A stretch of 64,000 bases of DNA from Gnetum montanum (Eukaryota > Streptophyta > Gnetopsida > Gnetales > Gnetaceae): contig MNCI01007686.1 of NCBI GenBank assembly GCA_015680685.1, positions 475,036-539,035 on the forward strand, given 5' to 3'. Shown piece after piece: positions 34,273-47,800 of this stretch; positions within the stretch are counted from its first letter, which is position 1; each line of letters starts with the position of its first letter. The notes beneath the pieces were generated by a model that was not told the DNA's origin, made no database searches, and saw only the letters and a program-made list of their open reading frames with translations. The translations under genes and the position numbers were made by a program.

Positions 34273-34280
34273 CCACGTGG
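34273..34280. promoter_or_regulatory. Palindromic G-box CCACGTGG
   Basis: A perfect 8-bp palindrome with the ACGT core bound by bZIP and bHLH factors. It lies ~40 bases downstream of the TATA box, so close to or just after the predicted start site. Regulation by light, ABA or sterol-linked bHLH factors is possible but not shown. Confidence 0.5.
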
Positions 34281-34340
34281 TTTAACCTCTAGTCAGAGTT
34301 CATTCAGACACACATTTTTCATAAGCAAATTCGAGTTCAT

Positions 34341-34376
34341 ATGATTATTAGACGAGGTCATGGATTTCATAAATGA
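34341..34376 (+). CDS. Short upstream ORF in the cyclase leader
   Basis: Eleven codons and a TGA stop. Its stop overlaps the ATG of a second 18-codon upstream ORF (34373-34429). Both lie fully within the predicted leader. Confidence 0.35.
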   Translation: MIIRRGHGFHK

Positions 34377-34382
34377 TGAGCG

Positions 34383-34586
34383 ATGAATGCAATCTGTACT
34401 GTGGCAGTAGTGGCAGTAGCGGTGAATGATCGATCGGCGATTAATTTGATCAGAAACTTGCATTTTCTCAGTTTTGAAGCAGGCGCAGCAACTGCATTTG
34501 CATTTGCGGAGAAATCGAGAAACAGAAAATTGCAATGTGGAAGCTCAAAATCGCAGAAGGGAAAGGGCCATGGCTCAAGACGATGA
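34383..34586 (+). CDS. Overlapping upstream ORF of the cyclase gene
   Basis: 67 codons, Ala/Val-rich, starting 152 bases before the cyclase ATG in another frame and ending 50 bases inside exon 1. If the transcript starts at the TATA box predicted here, ribosomes using this ATG would miss the cyclase start, so the ORF would lower enzyme output. If transcription starts downstream of 34385 it is irrelevant. No conserved peptide is recognised. Confidence 0.35.
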   Translation: MNAICTVAVVAVAVNDRSAINLIRNLHFLSFEAGAATAFAFAEKSRNRKLQCGSSKSQKGKGHGSRR

Positions 34587-34732
34587 ATAATTATGTCGGG
34601 AGACAGTTCTGGGAGTTCGATCCCGACGCTGGAACGCCGGAGGAACGTTCCGCGGTGGAAGAAGCGTGGAAAAAGTTTCATGAAACGAGATTTTCTAGTC
34701 GTCATAGTTCAGATCTGCTCATGCGAATGCAG
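34535..34732 (+). CDS. CAS: Cyclase exon 1 (residues 1-66)
   Basis: Starts [14 protein letters not shown], the conserved OSC N-terminus, and ends LLMRMQ at a phase-0 GT donor. The ATG has the typical family position; the usual GRQ.WEFDP follows. Confidence 0.95.
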
Positions 34733-37700
34733 GTAATCTTAATGTTGGTTTTAGTTGAGCACGTTAGATATATGTAAATTATTAAGTTTGTAAAGCTTAT
34801 AGATGTACATTTTCACTGTTCAATACATCCCGAGGATCTATAAACGTAATAAAATTTCAGTTGAACTTGAACGATTACTATCTTTAAATATTATATGCAT
34901 GACAGCCTATTTGGCTCTCTGGAATTAGCTAGGTTCTTGAAACTGGTAGGAGATTTTGTAGGTTGCATTATGTTCGTTTTCAATAATGTTTTGAAGTGGC
35001 AATGGCAGTGATGTTCTAGGTTTTTAATCGGTGTAGCTTTTGATTTTGAAAAAGGTGTTCCTGTTCTCTGTTACAGTGGTGATGACTACTGGCTATCTAT
35101 CACTGGCTTAGATAGCATTATATGCATGCATGTATTGAACTGCACGTACACTACTAGCAGTTGTGGACACATCTGTTTGGAGTACAAATTGGTCAAAATT
35201 GGGTATAATAATGTATTCAATGATGGCGGATTAATTTCTTTTTCTGATTTATATCATGACGCCATGATGGCTACCAGCTTATTCAACTTTCTGTTTATTT
35301 TAATAAATCCAACATCATTGCGCTTTGATTTGATCCTTCGTCATTATCATAGCCTTGTCCCAATCACATGTAATAGGTATTCATTCTAACTTATGGATTT
35401 CATTTGCTTGTTGTTATAGTTTTTATAAAATGTTGGAATATATTATGTGCCAGCACTCATAGTTTTGTACCGTTGCATGTTTCATGAATTTATGAATAAG
35501 GTTTATTCATTTCCATCAGGATGGTTGCTAGAGCATTGATGTTGAATTCTAACTTCATTGCATTTTTTATTTGATTCATCATCATCATCATCAATCGAAT
35601 GTAATACGTATTGTAATGTATAGATTTCATTTGTTCATTGGTACATTTTTTTTGTAAAATGTTGAAAAATAGTGTGTACCAGCATCGTTAGTTCTAGATT
35701 GTTACAGGTTTAGTGGGTTTATGAATAAGGTTTTCTCATTTTCATCAGGATGATGGTTGCTAAAGCACTGAGGTTGAATTTAATTTTTTAAACATATTTT
35801 GAGGCAAGTTGATGATTGCAGTTTGCAAAGGAGAATCCACTTTCGGCTTTACCCTCTCAAGTAAAAGTGCAGAGTGTCAAAGATATTGATGAAGAAGCCA
35901 TTGAGGCTACTTTGAAGAGAGCTATCCGATTTTACTCTACCATTCAAGCACACGATGGGCATTGGCCTGGTGACTATGGTGGTCCAATGTTTCTTCTTCC
36001 AGGCCTGGTATGTTTTGATTTAGTAATTTCAACATAGTACATACTAAACAGAAAGAAGATGATGTTTTCTGCCATGTGGATTGCAAATATCTTGTGCACT
36101 TTTTTTGATGGAATTTAGGCAGAAGCCTTTGCCTAGCATTTTCTGTCTCATATTCTAGATGTAAACATAACATTAGATCAATTCTGTTTTAAAATAGAAG
36201 CTTTTAGAGTTTTTCGTTCTCTTGTTTAGGAAACTTTAATATAGCTTCCATTTTCCACATAGACATGGTAGTTTGGTTTACACCATTATTGATATTATCA
36301 AATACCAATGCTTAAGTATTTTTATGTCTTACTCTTTTGTTAATGAAAAATATGCCATGGATATGAACCTGATAGATTCTTGTTACTTTTTAACATCTTT
36401 ATCTGTCCATATTTTAATAATTGTCATATCTCAGTCTGATTTTTAATCATTTTTCATTCTGTAGGTTATAACCTTGTATGTGTCAGGGTCATTAAATATT
36501 GTGTTGTCAGAGATGCACCAGAAGGAGATCTGCCGATATTTATACAACCATCAGGTAATTGTTTTTACTTTTGAAGTTTCTAGCATAAACAATTGCAGTT
36601 ATGTATAAAATGGTTTGCAATTCATACTTTGCTTGGAACTGTGTGAACGCCAATTTTCATGAACACTAATATGCAATGTTGTAAATAGTTTGAAAATATG
36701 TCTGAATTAAGAACTTGTCATTGGAGTATGTCAGAACGAAGATGGAGGGTGGGGATTGCACATTGAGGGCCATAGTACAATGTTTGGATCAGTGCTAAAT
36801 TATATTACTTTGAGACTTCTTGGACAAGGGCCTGATGGAGGAGAAGGCGCCATGGAAAAGGGTCGGGCATGGATTTTAAATCATGGAAGTGCAATTTCGA
36901 TACCCTCATGGGGAAAAATGTGGCTTTCAGTATGTATTTTTGGTTTGTTCAGGTTTAGTAAGGTTAAAAATATGAACAGGAAAATTTAACAAATGATCAT
37001 AGGTTCTTGGAGCATATGATTGGTCCGGAAACAACCCGTTACCTCCAGAAATATGGGAACTACCGTATTTTCTTCCAATTCATCCAGGTACTTATTTTAT
37101 GAATATCATCATTGTGAGTTCATAGGAATGCATATCATACTGTGATAACTTAAGATGAGAAAAATTAATTAGTGCTTATATTACTATTCTGCTGATACAT
37201 TTGTACATTTGTTAATAAACTGGTATCCAATAAATATGAAGTCATTCATCATAGGTATTTAGGAATTATGTACCGAGTTCTATAGATTCATATTTATTGC
37301 ATACCAAGTATAGGAGACTTTTCAAGAACTTAGAGAAGCAGAAGAAAATACGATGATTCAAAATTTTGTTAACTATGTTCAGCTTTCGAAGGTCAATTGG
37401 AAGCAGTACTCTATGCTTTTCTTCCATTGGGATAAATATCTTGATAAGTTTTCTTAATTGAAGAAATTAATTGAAACAATGTTTTGTCTATAACCCTTAG
37501 GTTTAAGTTGCAAGTCTACATGCTGTATCTAGGGGCACAGTGAAAGTACCTAATAGGGCACACCAAAATGGTAGGATAAAGGCAATGGTGATGTTGCTTC
37601 TTGATGAATTGAAACATGTATGCTGCAAATAATATCAAGTGAAATGAGAAGGGGGTATTATTACTGTAAAACAAAGAGTCAAAGACTATAAGATATCAGA

Positions 37701-40700
37701 GTCAAATAAAATATTTTTCTGTCACATTCATCAAAAACTAATGTTAAAGAAATGCATCCTCAGATGATGTGCATGCTATTACATCCTTTTATTAAAAATG
37801 AAAATTTTGTGTTCCAGTTGCAGTTTACAATTTGCAATACAAGTTACTTCTTTTAATAGTTTTTCATTTTTTTACCTAACAATTTATTTCTTTATTTTTA
37901 ACTTTCTACAGGTAGAATGTGGTGCCATTGTCGGATGGTTTATTTGCCAATGTCATATTTGTATGGGAGGAGATTTGTTGGGCCTATAACTGAAACTGTG
38001 AAATCCTTAAGAAAGGAAATTTTTGCAGAGCCATTTTCTGAAATTGACTGGAATAGAGCTCGGAATATGTGTGCAAAGGTTCTTTCTTTTCGTCTATATG
38101 TTCTGTGAACGATATCTCTCTTTCCTATTAATTTTTATTAATAATTACAATTGATATTTTCATGCTACTGGGCTTGGATTGCTACTTTAGCTACTTTGCA
38201 TATACTTTTGAGCTACATGCTTTCTATATTTTAGTATAGTAACAACTGTAAGTTAGGGGCGTTATCCCAACAGCATGACGTAAGCCAGTAAGGTAGGTGG
38301 ATAAATTACCAGTAATTTTCTATGGCCAGCTGTCTACCTGATGGTATAATTCCTATATATATATATATATTGCTGTGCCCTTGGTACATGTCTCAGCATA
38401 GCCCCTTTGGAATAGAACCTGTCACTTGCATTACCGCTAGCCACATGCACTAACCAAGTAAGCTGTGCTTCACTTACAAGTTATACTTTAGATTAAACTA
38501 CATTTATAATTTTCATTGAAAAGTTTTTTTTGAGCACATAAAAGCAGATTTTATTTATAATAAAATTTTAGACCTCAACTTAGATTAAATATAAATGTAA
38601 ATTTGAAACTAAAACCAAAATCAAAAGGTTTTTATCACTGCCATATAAAGACCACAAGATGATCTGTTGTTCAGAGTTCAATTTCACCATCAATTTCACC
38701 ATCTTTTACTTAATGCCTATATGTGTCAGTATAACCTTGTGACTTGTAGGATGTCGAACTGAACTGAACTGAAGTTCTTTCATTATGTTGATGTGAAGAC
38801 TCAAAGGATCTGTTAAACTACTTCAGTTTTAGCAATTCTTTTTTGAACAATGCCTGTATATTTCACCATAACCTGTTAAGATTGAACTTGTGACCTATAG
38901 GAATTCAAATTGCAAACTTTGTCAGCAGGCTACAACTCATTGATACATTGCTCTATAAAGCAGCCTTTTTCCTAATGGAAAATAGATCAGAGTTTCATTA
39001 ATCAGTAAAGAGGAATTGGTCAAGCTATTTGAGGAGTTGGAAGTCTTTCTTGATAAAGCCTGAAGCTAGCACCTGAAAATTCCAGCCCATCCAATGTGAC
39101 ATTTGACCTTCTAATATCTTTGTCTCTTCTAGTCATTAAATTTCCTTACCAATTTGCATCCTTAAAACTTTCAGAAGTATCCTTTTGTAGGGGGTCCCAA
39201 ATGCGTATAATTCTCTGATAGAATTTTCATTTAGGCTTTCTGCACAAAATAAAGTCTCTGCATTCACTTATCAGTGATAACTTTTAACTTAGCTTCCCAA
39301 ATAAATTAACATTTAGACTATTCTGCTTACCCCTTGTTTGTCCTCTCTATTGTGTGTTGCAGTTGAATGCCAAAATCCCACAGGATGGCTTCACCCACTA
39401 CCGACACTTGAATGGAAATTTGATAGTATATGTATGGACTTTATCACAAAGTTTCCTAGAACAGGTAGGAACAATGATACCATAATGTTAGTGGTGGACA
39501 AGTTGACAGAAACAACTCATGTTATTGCAGTTAGATGCAGGATGATGACAGAAACAACAAATGTGTACATCCAAGAGATAGTTAGACTACATGAAATGCC
39601 AATGGAAATAGTATCTGATAAAAATGTGAACTTCACATACTGCTTTTAGACATCCTTCCAAAAGGCATTGGGGACTTTGTTGAGTTAAAGCATCACATAA
39701 TGATTCTTAAACTGCCAGGTAGACAGAAAGAATCTACCAGTTTTTGGAGGATATGCTAAGATTCTGTGTGATAGGTATTCAAGGAAATTAGGATGGCACC
39801 GTAAGAAGTTTCATATGGTAGATATTGTAAAACACCTCTAAATTGGTCAAACTTTAAAGATAAGATAATTGCTGGATCTTTTTGGATACAAGAAGTGTTA
39901 GGAAAGGTGAAATTAATTGTTCAAAGATTGAAGGTGGCATAGGATAGGCAGAAGAGGTCTATTGATAAACATTAAGGGAGTCGGAAATTCAAAGCTGGTG
40001 ACTTGGGTTCATGCAAATCAAGCTGTTGTATGGTGTCACAGATTAGGTAATTCAGGGAAACACACTTGCAGGTCACTTGGGTCTTCTTCTTGACATGTAC
40101 ATTTTCATTGGTTTTACCCTTTTCTTGAATGCATAGTATTTATCCCATCAGCAGTGGTGCATTATGAAATAGAGGTCATTTTCGTTGTACCCGCAATGGT
40201 CTAGTGATCGCAACATAAATGACCTAAAATCTATTCCTAGAACAAACCCGGCAGCATGAAGCCTGCAAGTTTCTTGAAGATATTAAAAGATAAGGTTACT
40301 AAATGGGAGGGTTCTACTGTTGGAAGGTTAGCAATCAAAAACTCCTTGAGGCCATTTTATGGAACATGTCGAAAATAGAGTCATATTTATTTATACTTAA
40401 ATGTTTCATAAAAATGAAGATAAAATATAATTTAAGACGACTTATCAATTAAAAGATGTCTTTTAAACATAAATAGTATTCTATTAAATTCAAAAATGTT
40501 TAGTCATCTATAAAGCATTTTGACCTTTCTAGAGAAAACAATTGGTTGTGTATACTAAAAGAGCAAAATAATACTTAAATCAATTGTTGAGGTTGTTATA
40601 TACATTTACGTTAAATGTTTCCATTCATGTATTTTTCTAAAGTGATTCTCATTCAATTAGCTAAAAAACCTGTGAATGCATGTTACTATCTTCATGTTTG

Positions 40701-43700
40701 AACTGACACTTATAGTAGGAAGCAAGAGAAGCAATGGCTGGATCCAGTATTAATAGTATAGTGAGCTTTTCAAATATCATTTTTTATAGAGGACTGAAAT
40801 GAAAGCAGCCAATCTTGTGCAACTGAAAAAGATATATGCTTGTTTGAAGAAAGATGCTAGCATCAGTAATGAAATAGGGTTGTATCAAATTATGATAATT
40901 TCATCATCTCTTTCCAAATTGCGGGTCCTAAATAGTAAAAAATGATAAGGATGCAATTTTTTTTATAATAGCCATGGAAAATGTTTGTCTAGCTTGATGT
41001 TTTAGCCGTACATTTTTCTTTACTCTCATAGATTAATTATTTTCACTACAACTTTGTTACTCATATATTAATTATTTTTACTATAACTTTGTTAATATTT
41101 TTGTATGTGCATCTTTTTCCAGGAAGATCTTTACTACCCACATCCTTTCGTTCAAGATATATTATGGGCAGTACTACATAAAGTAGCAGAACCTTTCTTC
41201 ATGAACTGGCCAGGTTCCAGGATTCGCTCAAGGGCACTTAAAACAGTAATGAAACATGTACACTATGAAGATGAAAACACTCGATATGTTTGCATTGGGC
41301 CTGTTAACAAGGCAAGATCTTTGATAGCCTGTCTTGGAATGTAATATTTTACTTTTACCATAATTACAAATTTATAATCAGTTTTCATTTCATTTATATT
41401 TTTATTTCATGTTGTGGTATTGATCTTTACTTGCTTGACTTGACTATATTTCGAAGATTCCAGTAAAAAATTGTATGATTTTGAAATTACTCTAAGTTGC
41501 TTTATTAGCTATTTATAGATACTTCCAAGAAAATTAGCATACCAACGATTTAACTTTTATTTCCTTTATCATCATTAGCATGGTGTTTTTATCCCAACAG
41601 CATGGGCAAACCTGTTAGAGTAGGCAATTTAATTAACAACAATTTTCCATGGCTTGCTGTCTACCTGACATCATAGTACCTAAACGTATACTTTTCTATG
41701 CCTCAAGGTGGCATATGTTTCAGCATATCCCGTTGATATTAAATTTATTGCTTGCACAACCTTAAGCCACACGTTGTAACCATGTAAGCTATGCCTTACT
41801 AACCTTGAGTTCCTGTATTTGGGGTTTAAATTTAAAGCTGAATCATTGGGTATGGCATCTATGCCTTACTAACCTTGAGTTCCCGTATTTGGGGTTTAAA
41901 CTTAAAGCTGAATCATTGGGTATGGCATGTGTTACCTAAATGCAAGAAAGAACACTTGTAGACCTCTACTGTGACTTTGTCATTTGTTATTCAGAACATC
42001 TCATCCTATCGGATGAGTTGTGGGCTTGTGACTAATTATAGATAGGATGAGTTGTGGGCTTGTGACTAATTATAGATTGTTTGTTCATACACCGAAGGTC
42101 TTGAATATGCTTTGCTGCTGGGATGAAGATAAAAACTCAGAGGCATTTAAGAAGCATCTTGCTCGAATTCCTGATTATCTTTGGATCGCTGAAGATGGTA
42201 TGAAAATGCAGGTATTAACAACATTTTTGTTTCAACGTAGCCGTTTTGTTTTGTTTAACATTTCATTAAAATGATTGTTAATACCTCTTGTTCATGTAAC
42301 AAATTTGTTTCAGGGTTACAATGGCAGTCAGTTATGGGATACTGCTTTTGCCACACAAGCCCTAATGTCAACCAATCTCATTGATGAATGTGCGCCACTT
42401 CTTAAGAAAGCTCACATGTATATTGAGAAAGCTCAGGTTTGTAGAGCTTCAAAATGGTTTGTGTTTTTTCTGAGTAACACATGCACACATCTGCATGCAG
42501 CACTTCTGACTGAAACGATCAATCTGAATCCAAAATGTTTATCATTATTTTTCAGGTACAAGAAAATTCGTCAGGAGATTTAGATTATTATTATCGACAT
42601 ATTTCTTTGGGTGCATGGCCCTTCTCAAACAGAGACCATGGTTGGCCAATATCTGATTGTGCTTCTGAAGGGTTGAAGGTTTGTCATGTTTATTTAAGAG
42701 ATTTACATCGCATTGCATATATTGAAGATGCTTGATTTTGAAGAAATGTTTGTCTTTTGATAAATAGGCATCTTTGGCTCTGTCACAATTGCCTGCAGAC
42801 ATTGTAGGAAAACCAATTCCTTCAGAAAGGTTTTTTGATTGTGTAAATTATCTTCTCTCAATGCAGGTCAGTTGAAAATCTAAACTTGATAATGCTTTAC
42901 ATGCAGTAGAATTTTTTTGATACCTACTACCCTGGTACACAGGGCATCTGTACTTGCTGAAGACGTTAGTCATGGTATTGGGATTACCAAAAATTGATTT
43001 ATTAGAAGACTGACAAAATGATCTTATGGAAAATTAAATTCAATACATTAGGCATATGATCACTAATTTAATGTCATCTGAACAGCTTACCATAAAAATA
43101 TGGTAAGAATGGAAATCATCATTATCATCATCATTCTAGCCTTATCCCAACTACACTGGGTTGGCTGTATAAGCTCTCTTACACCATTCACTTCTATTAA
43201 GAGCTAAATAAGCATTAATACCCAAATCTTGGATGTCTTTCTTCATGCAACCAAACTAAGTATGTTTTGTTCTACCTCTTTGTTGGTTCCACCCTACTTT
43301 AATAAAGCAACCTCTTCTTGTAGGAACATTCTCTGATATGCTTAACACATGACCAAACCATCTAAGACAGCTTTCCTTAATCTACTCATTAATGGGAGCT
43401 ACCCTTAACTTTCCCTAATAAGAGAGTTATTAAATCAATCTTTCCTAGTCATAACCAACATCCACCTAAGCATATGCATCTTTGACAAATCCTCATGGTT
43501 TTCTTAGCACATTACCAGATCATCTAAGACGATTTTCCTTGATCTTCTCATCAATAGGTGCTACTCTAAACTTCCCCTAATAAGAGAGTTGGTGATTTGA
43601 TTTTTCCTAGTCACCGCCAACATCCCCCTTAGCATATGCTATTCTGTACATCACTAGCTTTTTGCCATTTTCTCTATCTTGCTTTAATTCTATTTGTCAG

Positions 43701-44852
43701 ATTATTGTTAATTTCACCATCCACTTAAACCAGAGGCCCCAATTTTCTAAATTGCTTACTTTGAGAAATTTTTTGCTTTTGGATTCTGATCTTTGTATCT
43801 TTATTACTCATTTTTCCACTAGAATTGTACTCCATATATTCTGCTTTACTTCTAGTAATCCTCAACCCTTTTGATTCCTGGGTGTTTTTCAATGTCTTCA
43901 TTTTTGCAGCCACAACCTTCTTAGATTCATCTACCAAAATAATATCATAAGAAAAGAGCATATATCAAGAAATATCATTTTCAGTATCTCTATTAGCTCA
44001 GCCATAATAATGGCAAACAAATAAGGGCATAGCACAAATCCTTGGTGTAACTTGACCTTGACAGGAAAGTCTGAAGTCTCTCCGTAGACTGAGTTTGAAT
44101 TGTTGCTCTATCATACATATCTTGAATAGCTTTTATGTGCTCAATAGGAGTATTTTTCCTTTTTAATACCTAACAAATAATATCTTGGGAAACATTCTCA
44201 TAAGCTTTTTGTAAGTCAATGAAAATCATATGCAGATTGCTTCTTTTACACCTAAATTTCTCCATCAGCTGTTGTAAGAAGAAGATAGCTTCTGTAGCTA
44301 ATCTTCCAGGCATAAAACCAAACTGATTCTTAGCAACAGTTGGTTTTTTTTCTTAAGCATTGTTTTATAACCCTTTCCCATAATTTCATGCTTAAAAACT
44401 AAAATGGTGGGCATCATAATCATTTTAAGCTTATCTTAAGATTAAATGTAGTTTTTGCATCTCACTAGAAAGCCCTTTTGCTTGAGCATATTGAGCATGG
44501 TATGGATAAGAAGCTTGATATCTCTGTACTTCCCTTAGTTTTGGATACCTTCCTTTTTCTTGTAGATGGTGCCATAGTGCTTCTCTTTCAATCATCTGGC
44601 TAGCAATGGAAATGCTAATATCATAAGAAATTTGAGTTTAAAGAGCACAATCGTTGTTTTGATATCAAATGAGTTAATATCAATTACTTTCTTGCAGAAT
44701 AAAGATGGTGGATTTGCAACATATGAATTAACAAGGTCATATAGATGGCTTGAGGTAACCGTTGATTTATATATTTTGTAACATTTTGTTTTCTTAGAGC
44801 AAAAAGTGTAAATTTGTTCAGGTCAAAGGGTTGTTTTCTACTAAAATCTTTA

Positions 44853-44883
<31 letters not shown>

Positions 44884-47800
44884 TTCTTCTTCTTCTTCTT
44901 TGGCAATGAAGGGTATATAAAGTTGTGAACCATTCTTAATGTTGCATGATTGCTATTCTTGAATTATGTGGTGCATGACTTCCTTGAAATGTTTGTGAAA
45001 ACTTGAAAACCATATAACAACTTAGGAAAGCAAATTCTGGTTGAAATGGTATTATTGGACTGTGTACCAAATAGATCAGGGTGGAATTTTTGCAATCCAT
45101 GAAGCAAAGTTGGGCAGATGTTTGCTGTTCCATGTCTCCAAGCATGATGTAGCTAAATGGGAGCATAAGATGAGCTTGCTTCATATCTATGTCTAGGACT
45201 TTGCACCACTCTCTTTGTGAGACTCATATTTGGTAGTGATCTTATGCAAACGCGGGAGCCAAGCAGGGCTCATGGTTAGCCACTTAAAATATGCACACGG
45301 GTTTTTACTGAAATGGCACTAACCTAATGGGATTTTAAAAATTGTATTAGTTTTTCTATTTATTATCTTAACACAAATTTTTCCAGCTACAGAGGACAAA
45401 TTTCTCAGGATATAATGACTACCAAAAGTGGAAGACGGGAAACATCCAAATTCCATACCTCAACATAGTTGGCATACATCATTGATGATGGGGAAAGGGT
45501 TATAATCTGGAATTCCAGGTGTAATTATGACATAAATTAAAATACAGAGATTTAGCATGTATCCTTTCTGAAAATTTCTTTCAAATGTATTAAAGCTTAA
45601 CAAAGGTCATTGTAGCTTTTTTGAAACATTAATATCTGCCTTCAGTTGCAGATTTTAAATGAAATAAATTTCATTATATCAGTTTCTGCACATGGGTACT
45701 ATGTCACCTACAATAGTTGATAATATGCAATGGAGCATATGAACACTGTAGCGCAGGTATTAATCACTTGTAATCTGGCAACATGTCCTATAAAACTGAA
45801 CTTCATTACAACTCTGTTTTGTTTTGACTTCTATTCTGATGGAGAGAATACCGGATATATTTTGCATTGGCAGTGTTTTGCCAGGGATGACTTCTCTGGC
45901 GGTGACCCATGAATGACTTGTGTTTTTATACATTTATTTGTGCATGCTATTATAGATGCTCCATGAATTGATTATCATCATTTTGGTGTCTTTATCATAA
46001 TAGCATAGGTTAATCCATAAATGTAAGTAGTTAAATTGATAATAAATTTTCTGTGGTTTGCTGTTCCTTGATGCCATAGTCCCAGAATGTATATTTTTAC
46101 CATACCTATAAGTAGCTAGGCTAGGCATAGCCTATGAATAGAATATTTAAATCCTAAATATTAGATGGATTTTTGATTATGGTGATAACTAGCTGTCCAG
46201 TAAGTCCCTGCAGAATCCTATAAGTATTAATCACATGATTCTTAGGGTCAATATGGATAGACGAATTAATTTTTCTTTAAATTACTGCCAATCTTATTTT
46301 TAACTGGTCAAAGGGTTTCATTTCCTTGAATGATAACACGTTTTTAATACACACATATATATTAGAAGTTACATGGGGTGGTATTGTTAGTATGTAGGTG
46401 GTAAAAAGTTTTTGGAAGATTTAAACCCTCTCTTCCTTCAAACTTTATTAAGTTGAATTGTTATACCCTCAAATTAATGATGAGCAGTAATGTAGCAGAA
46501 TATCTGGACTTCAATAATAAATGAGATTTTAATATCATTTCATGAAAATGTTTACTAGAAATTCAGAACAGATGTTTTAGTTCTCTTCAATTTTTCAATC
46601 ATGAAATTTTAATATGTTTTTATGCTAAGATTTTTGCTTGTTTATTTGCAGTTAATAAATCCTGCAGAAACTTTTGGAGATATTGTCATTGACTATCCGT
46701 AAGATGTTTTGCTACTGTGTTTATCATTTTGAAGCATAGTTTCTTGGGAGCTTAACATATCTAAAAACTGGATTTCTTCTCCTAGATATGTTGAGTGTAC
46801 TTCAGCAGTAATTCAAGCACTTTCCGCATTTAAAAAGCTTTATCCTGATCATCGCCCCAGTGAAATTGAACAGTGCATATCACATGCAGCTCGATTTATT
46901 ACAAGTATTCAGAAACCTGATGGTTCATGGTAAGATTTTGTTGCATAGATTAGGTTTTGCTTTCAAATTCCATGGGTAATGTGGTGCTAGTTAGCAGGTA
47001 TTGGTTGGGAAAGAGTGTTTAACCACATTCAATTTAGATATTTTTCAAAGTTCTCAGATATCTTCTCATCGGTTATTGTTCTGAAAGTAACATATAATGA
47101 CATTTGTCAACTGAAATATTTTTCCTAATAACAAACTCTCTATTGATGATACAGTTCCTGTACTTATACCATGCTAACAAAATATACTTATTAATATAAA
47201 TTTAGCATATCAAGTTTTTCTTATAAGAATATCTATTGGTTAAAACTTGTTATGTGCATTTAACATTCTTGTGGAACATGTATTGCTTATATTTTGAACT
47301 TATTTCTCAATATATTTTTTCAGGTATGGTTCATGGGCAGTTTGCTTCACTTATGCAGCATGGTTTGGTGTTCTAGGATTGATAGCTGCAGGCCACACCT
47401 ATAGCACTTCTAAATGCGTTCAAAAAGCTTGTGCCTTTCTTTTAGAAAAGCAGTTGCCTACTGGTGGTTGGGGAGAGAGCTATTTATCTTGCCAAAACAA
47501 GGTAGATAACATTTTATTTACATTTCCTTTTGAGGTAAAAAATAGCTAAAGTGTTGTTCAAGTATAAAATGTAACAAAGAGATGACATTGAGACAATAAA
47601 TGGATTTTTTTAAAAAAATATACTATCAGAAATTTCTTTCTTAAACAGGTAGGTAGAAAATATATTAATAATTTGAAGTACATCCAGGATTTTCTTAGGA
47701 TGTTCTAATCAGCCAATAGCCATGATCAAAGTTCCATTGCATGCATGTATGTATGAGATAGAAATTATATCTGGTAAGGTTTGAAGATCTGGACAGTCAA

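Larger units (their letters stand above)
38079..41122 (+). other. Intron 6 (3044 bp) with transposon relics
   Basis: Contains a SINE-like copy (38256-38475), a second tRNA-like piece near 38860-38950 and a degraded Gypsy integrase (39340-40020). A short TA repeat is at 38354-38370. The rest is AT-rich and unassigned. Confidence 0.8.
41312..42097 (+). other. Intron 7 (786 bp), GC-AG type
   Basis: Donor AAG|GCAAGA fits the consensus of the rare GC-AG class (AAG|GCAAGT). Acceptor ACCGAAG|GTC has a poor pyrimidine tract. Inside are a SINE-like copy (41575-41800) and two tandem duplications (41791-41930, 42011-42078). Confidence 0.85.
44755..46651 (+). other. Intron 12 (1897 bp)
   Basis: Holds a TTC microsatellite (44852-44900) and the third, decayed SINE-like copy (45965-46150). 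The rest is AT-rich and unassigned. Confidence 0.75.

Noticed and set aside
41309-41313. Broken donor of exon 7 as proof of a pseudogene
   Set aside because: AAG|GCAAGA matches the functional GC-AG donor class and all 18 exons stay in frame, so a live gene is more likely.
42535-42735. Independent small genes inside the cyclase region
   Set aside because: These open frames are cyclase exons read through into introns.
44936-45184. Minus-strand 82-residue ORF in intron 12
   Set aside because: No recognisable family; likely chance or an unidentifiable relic.
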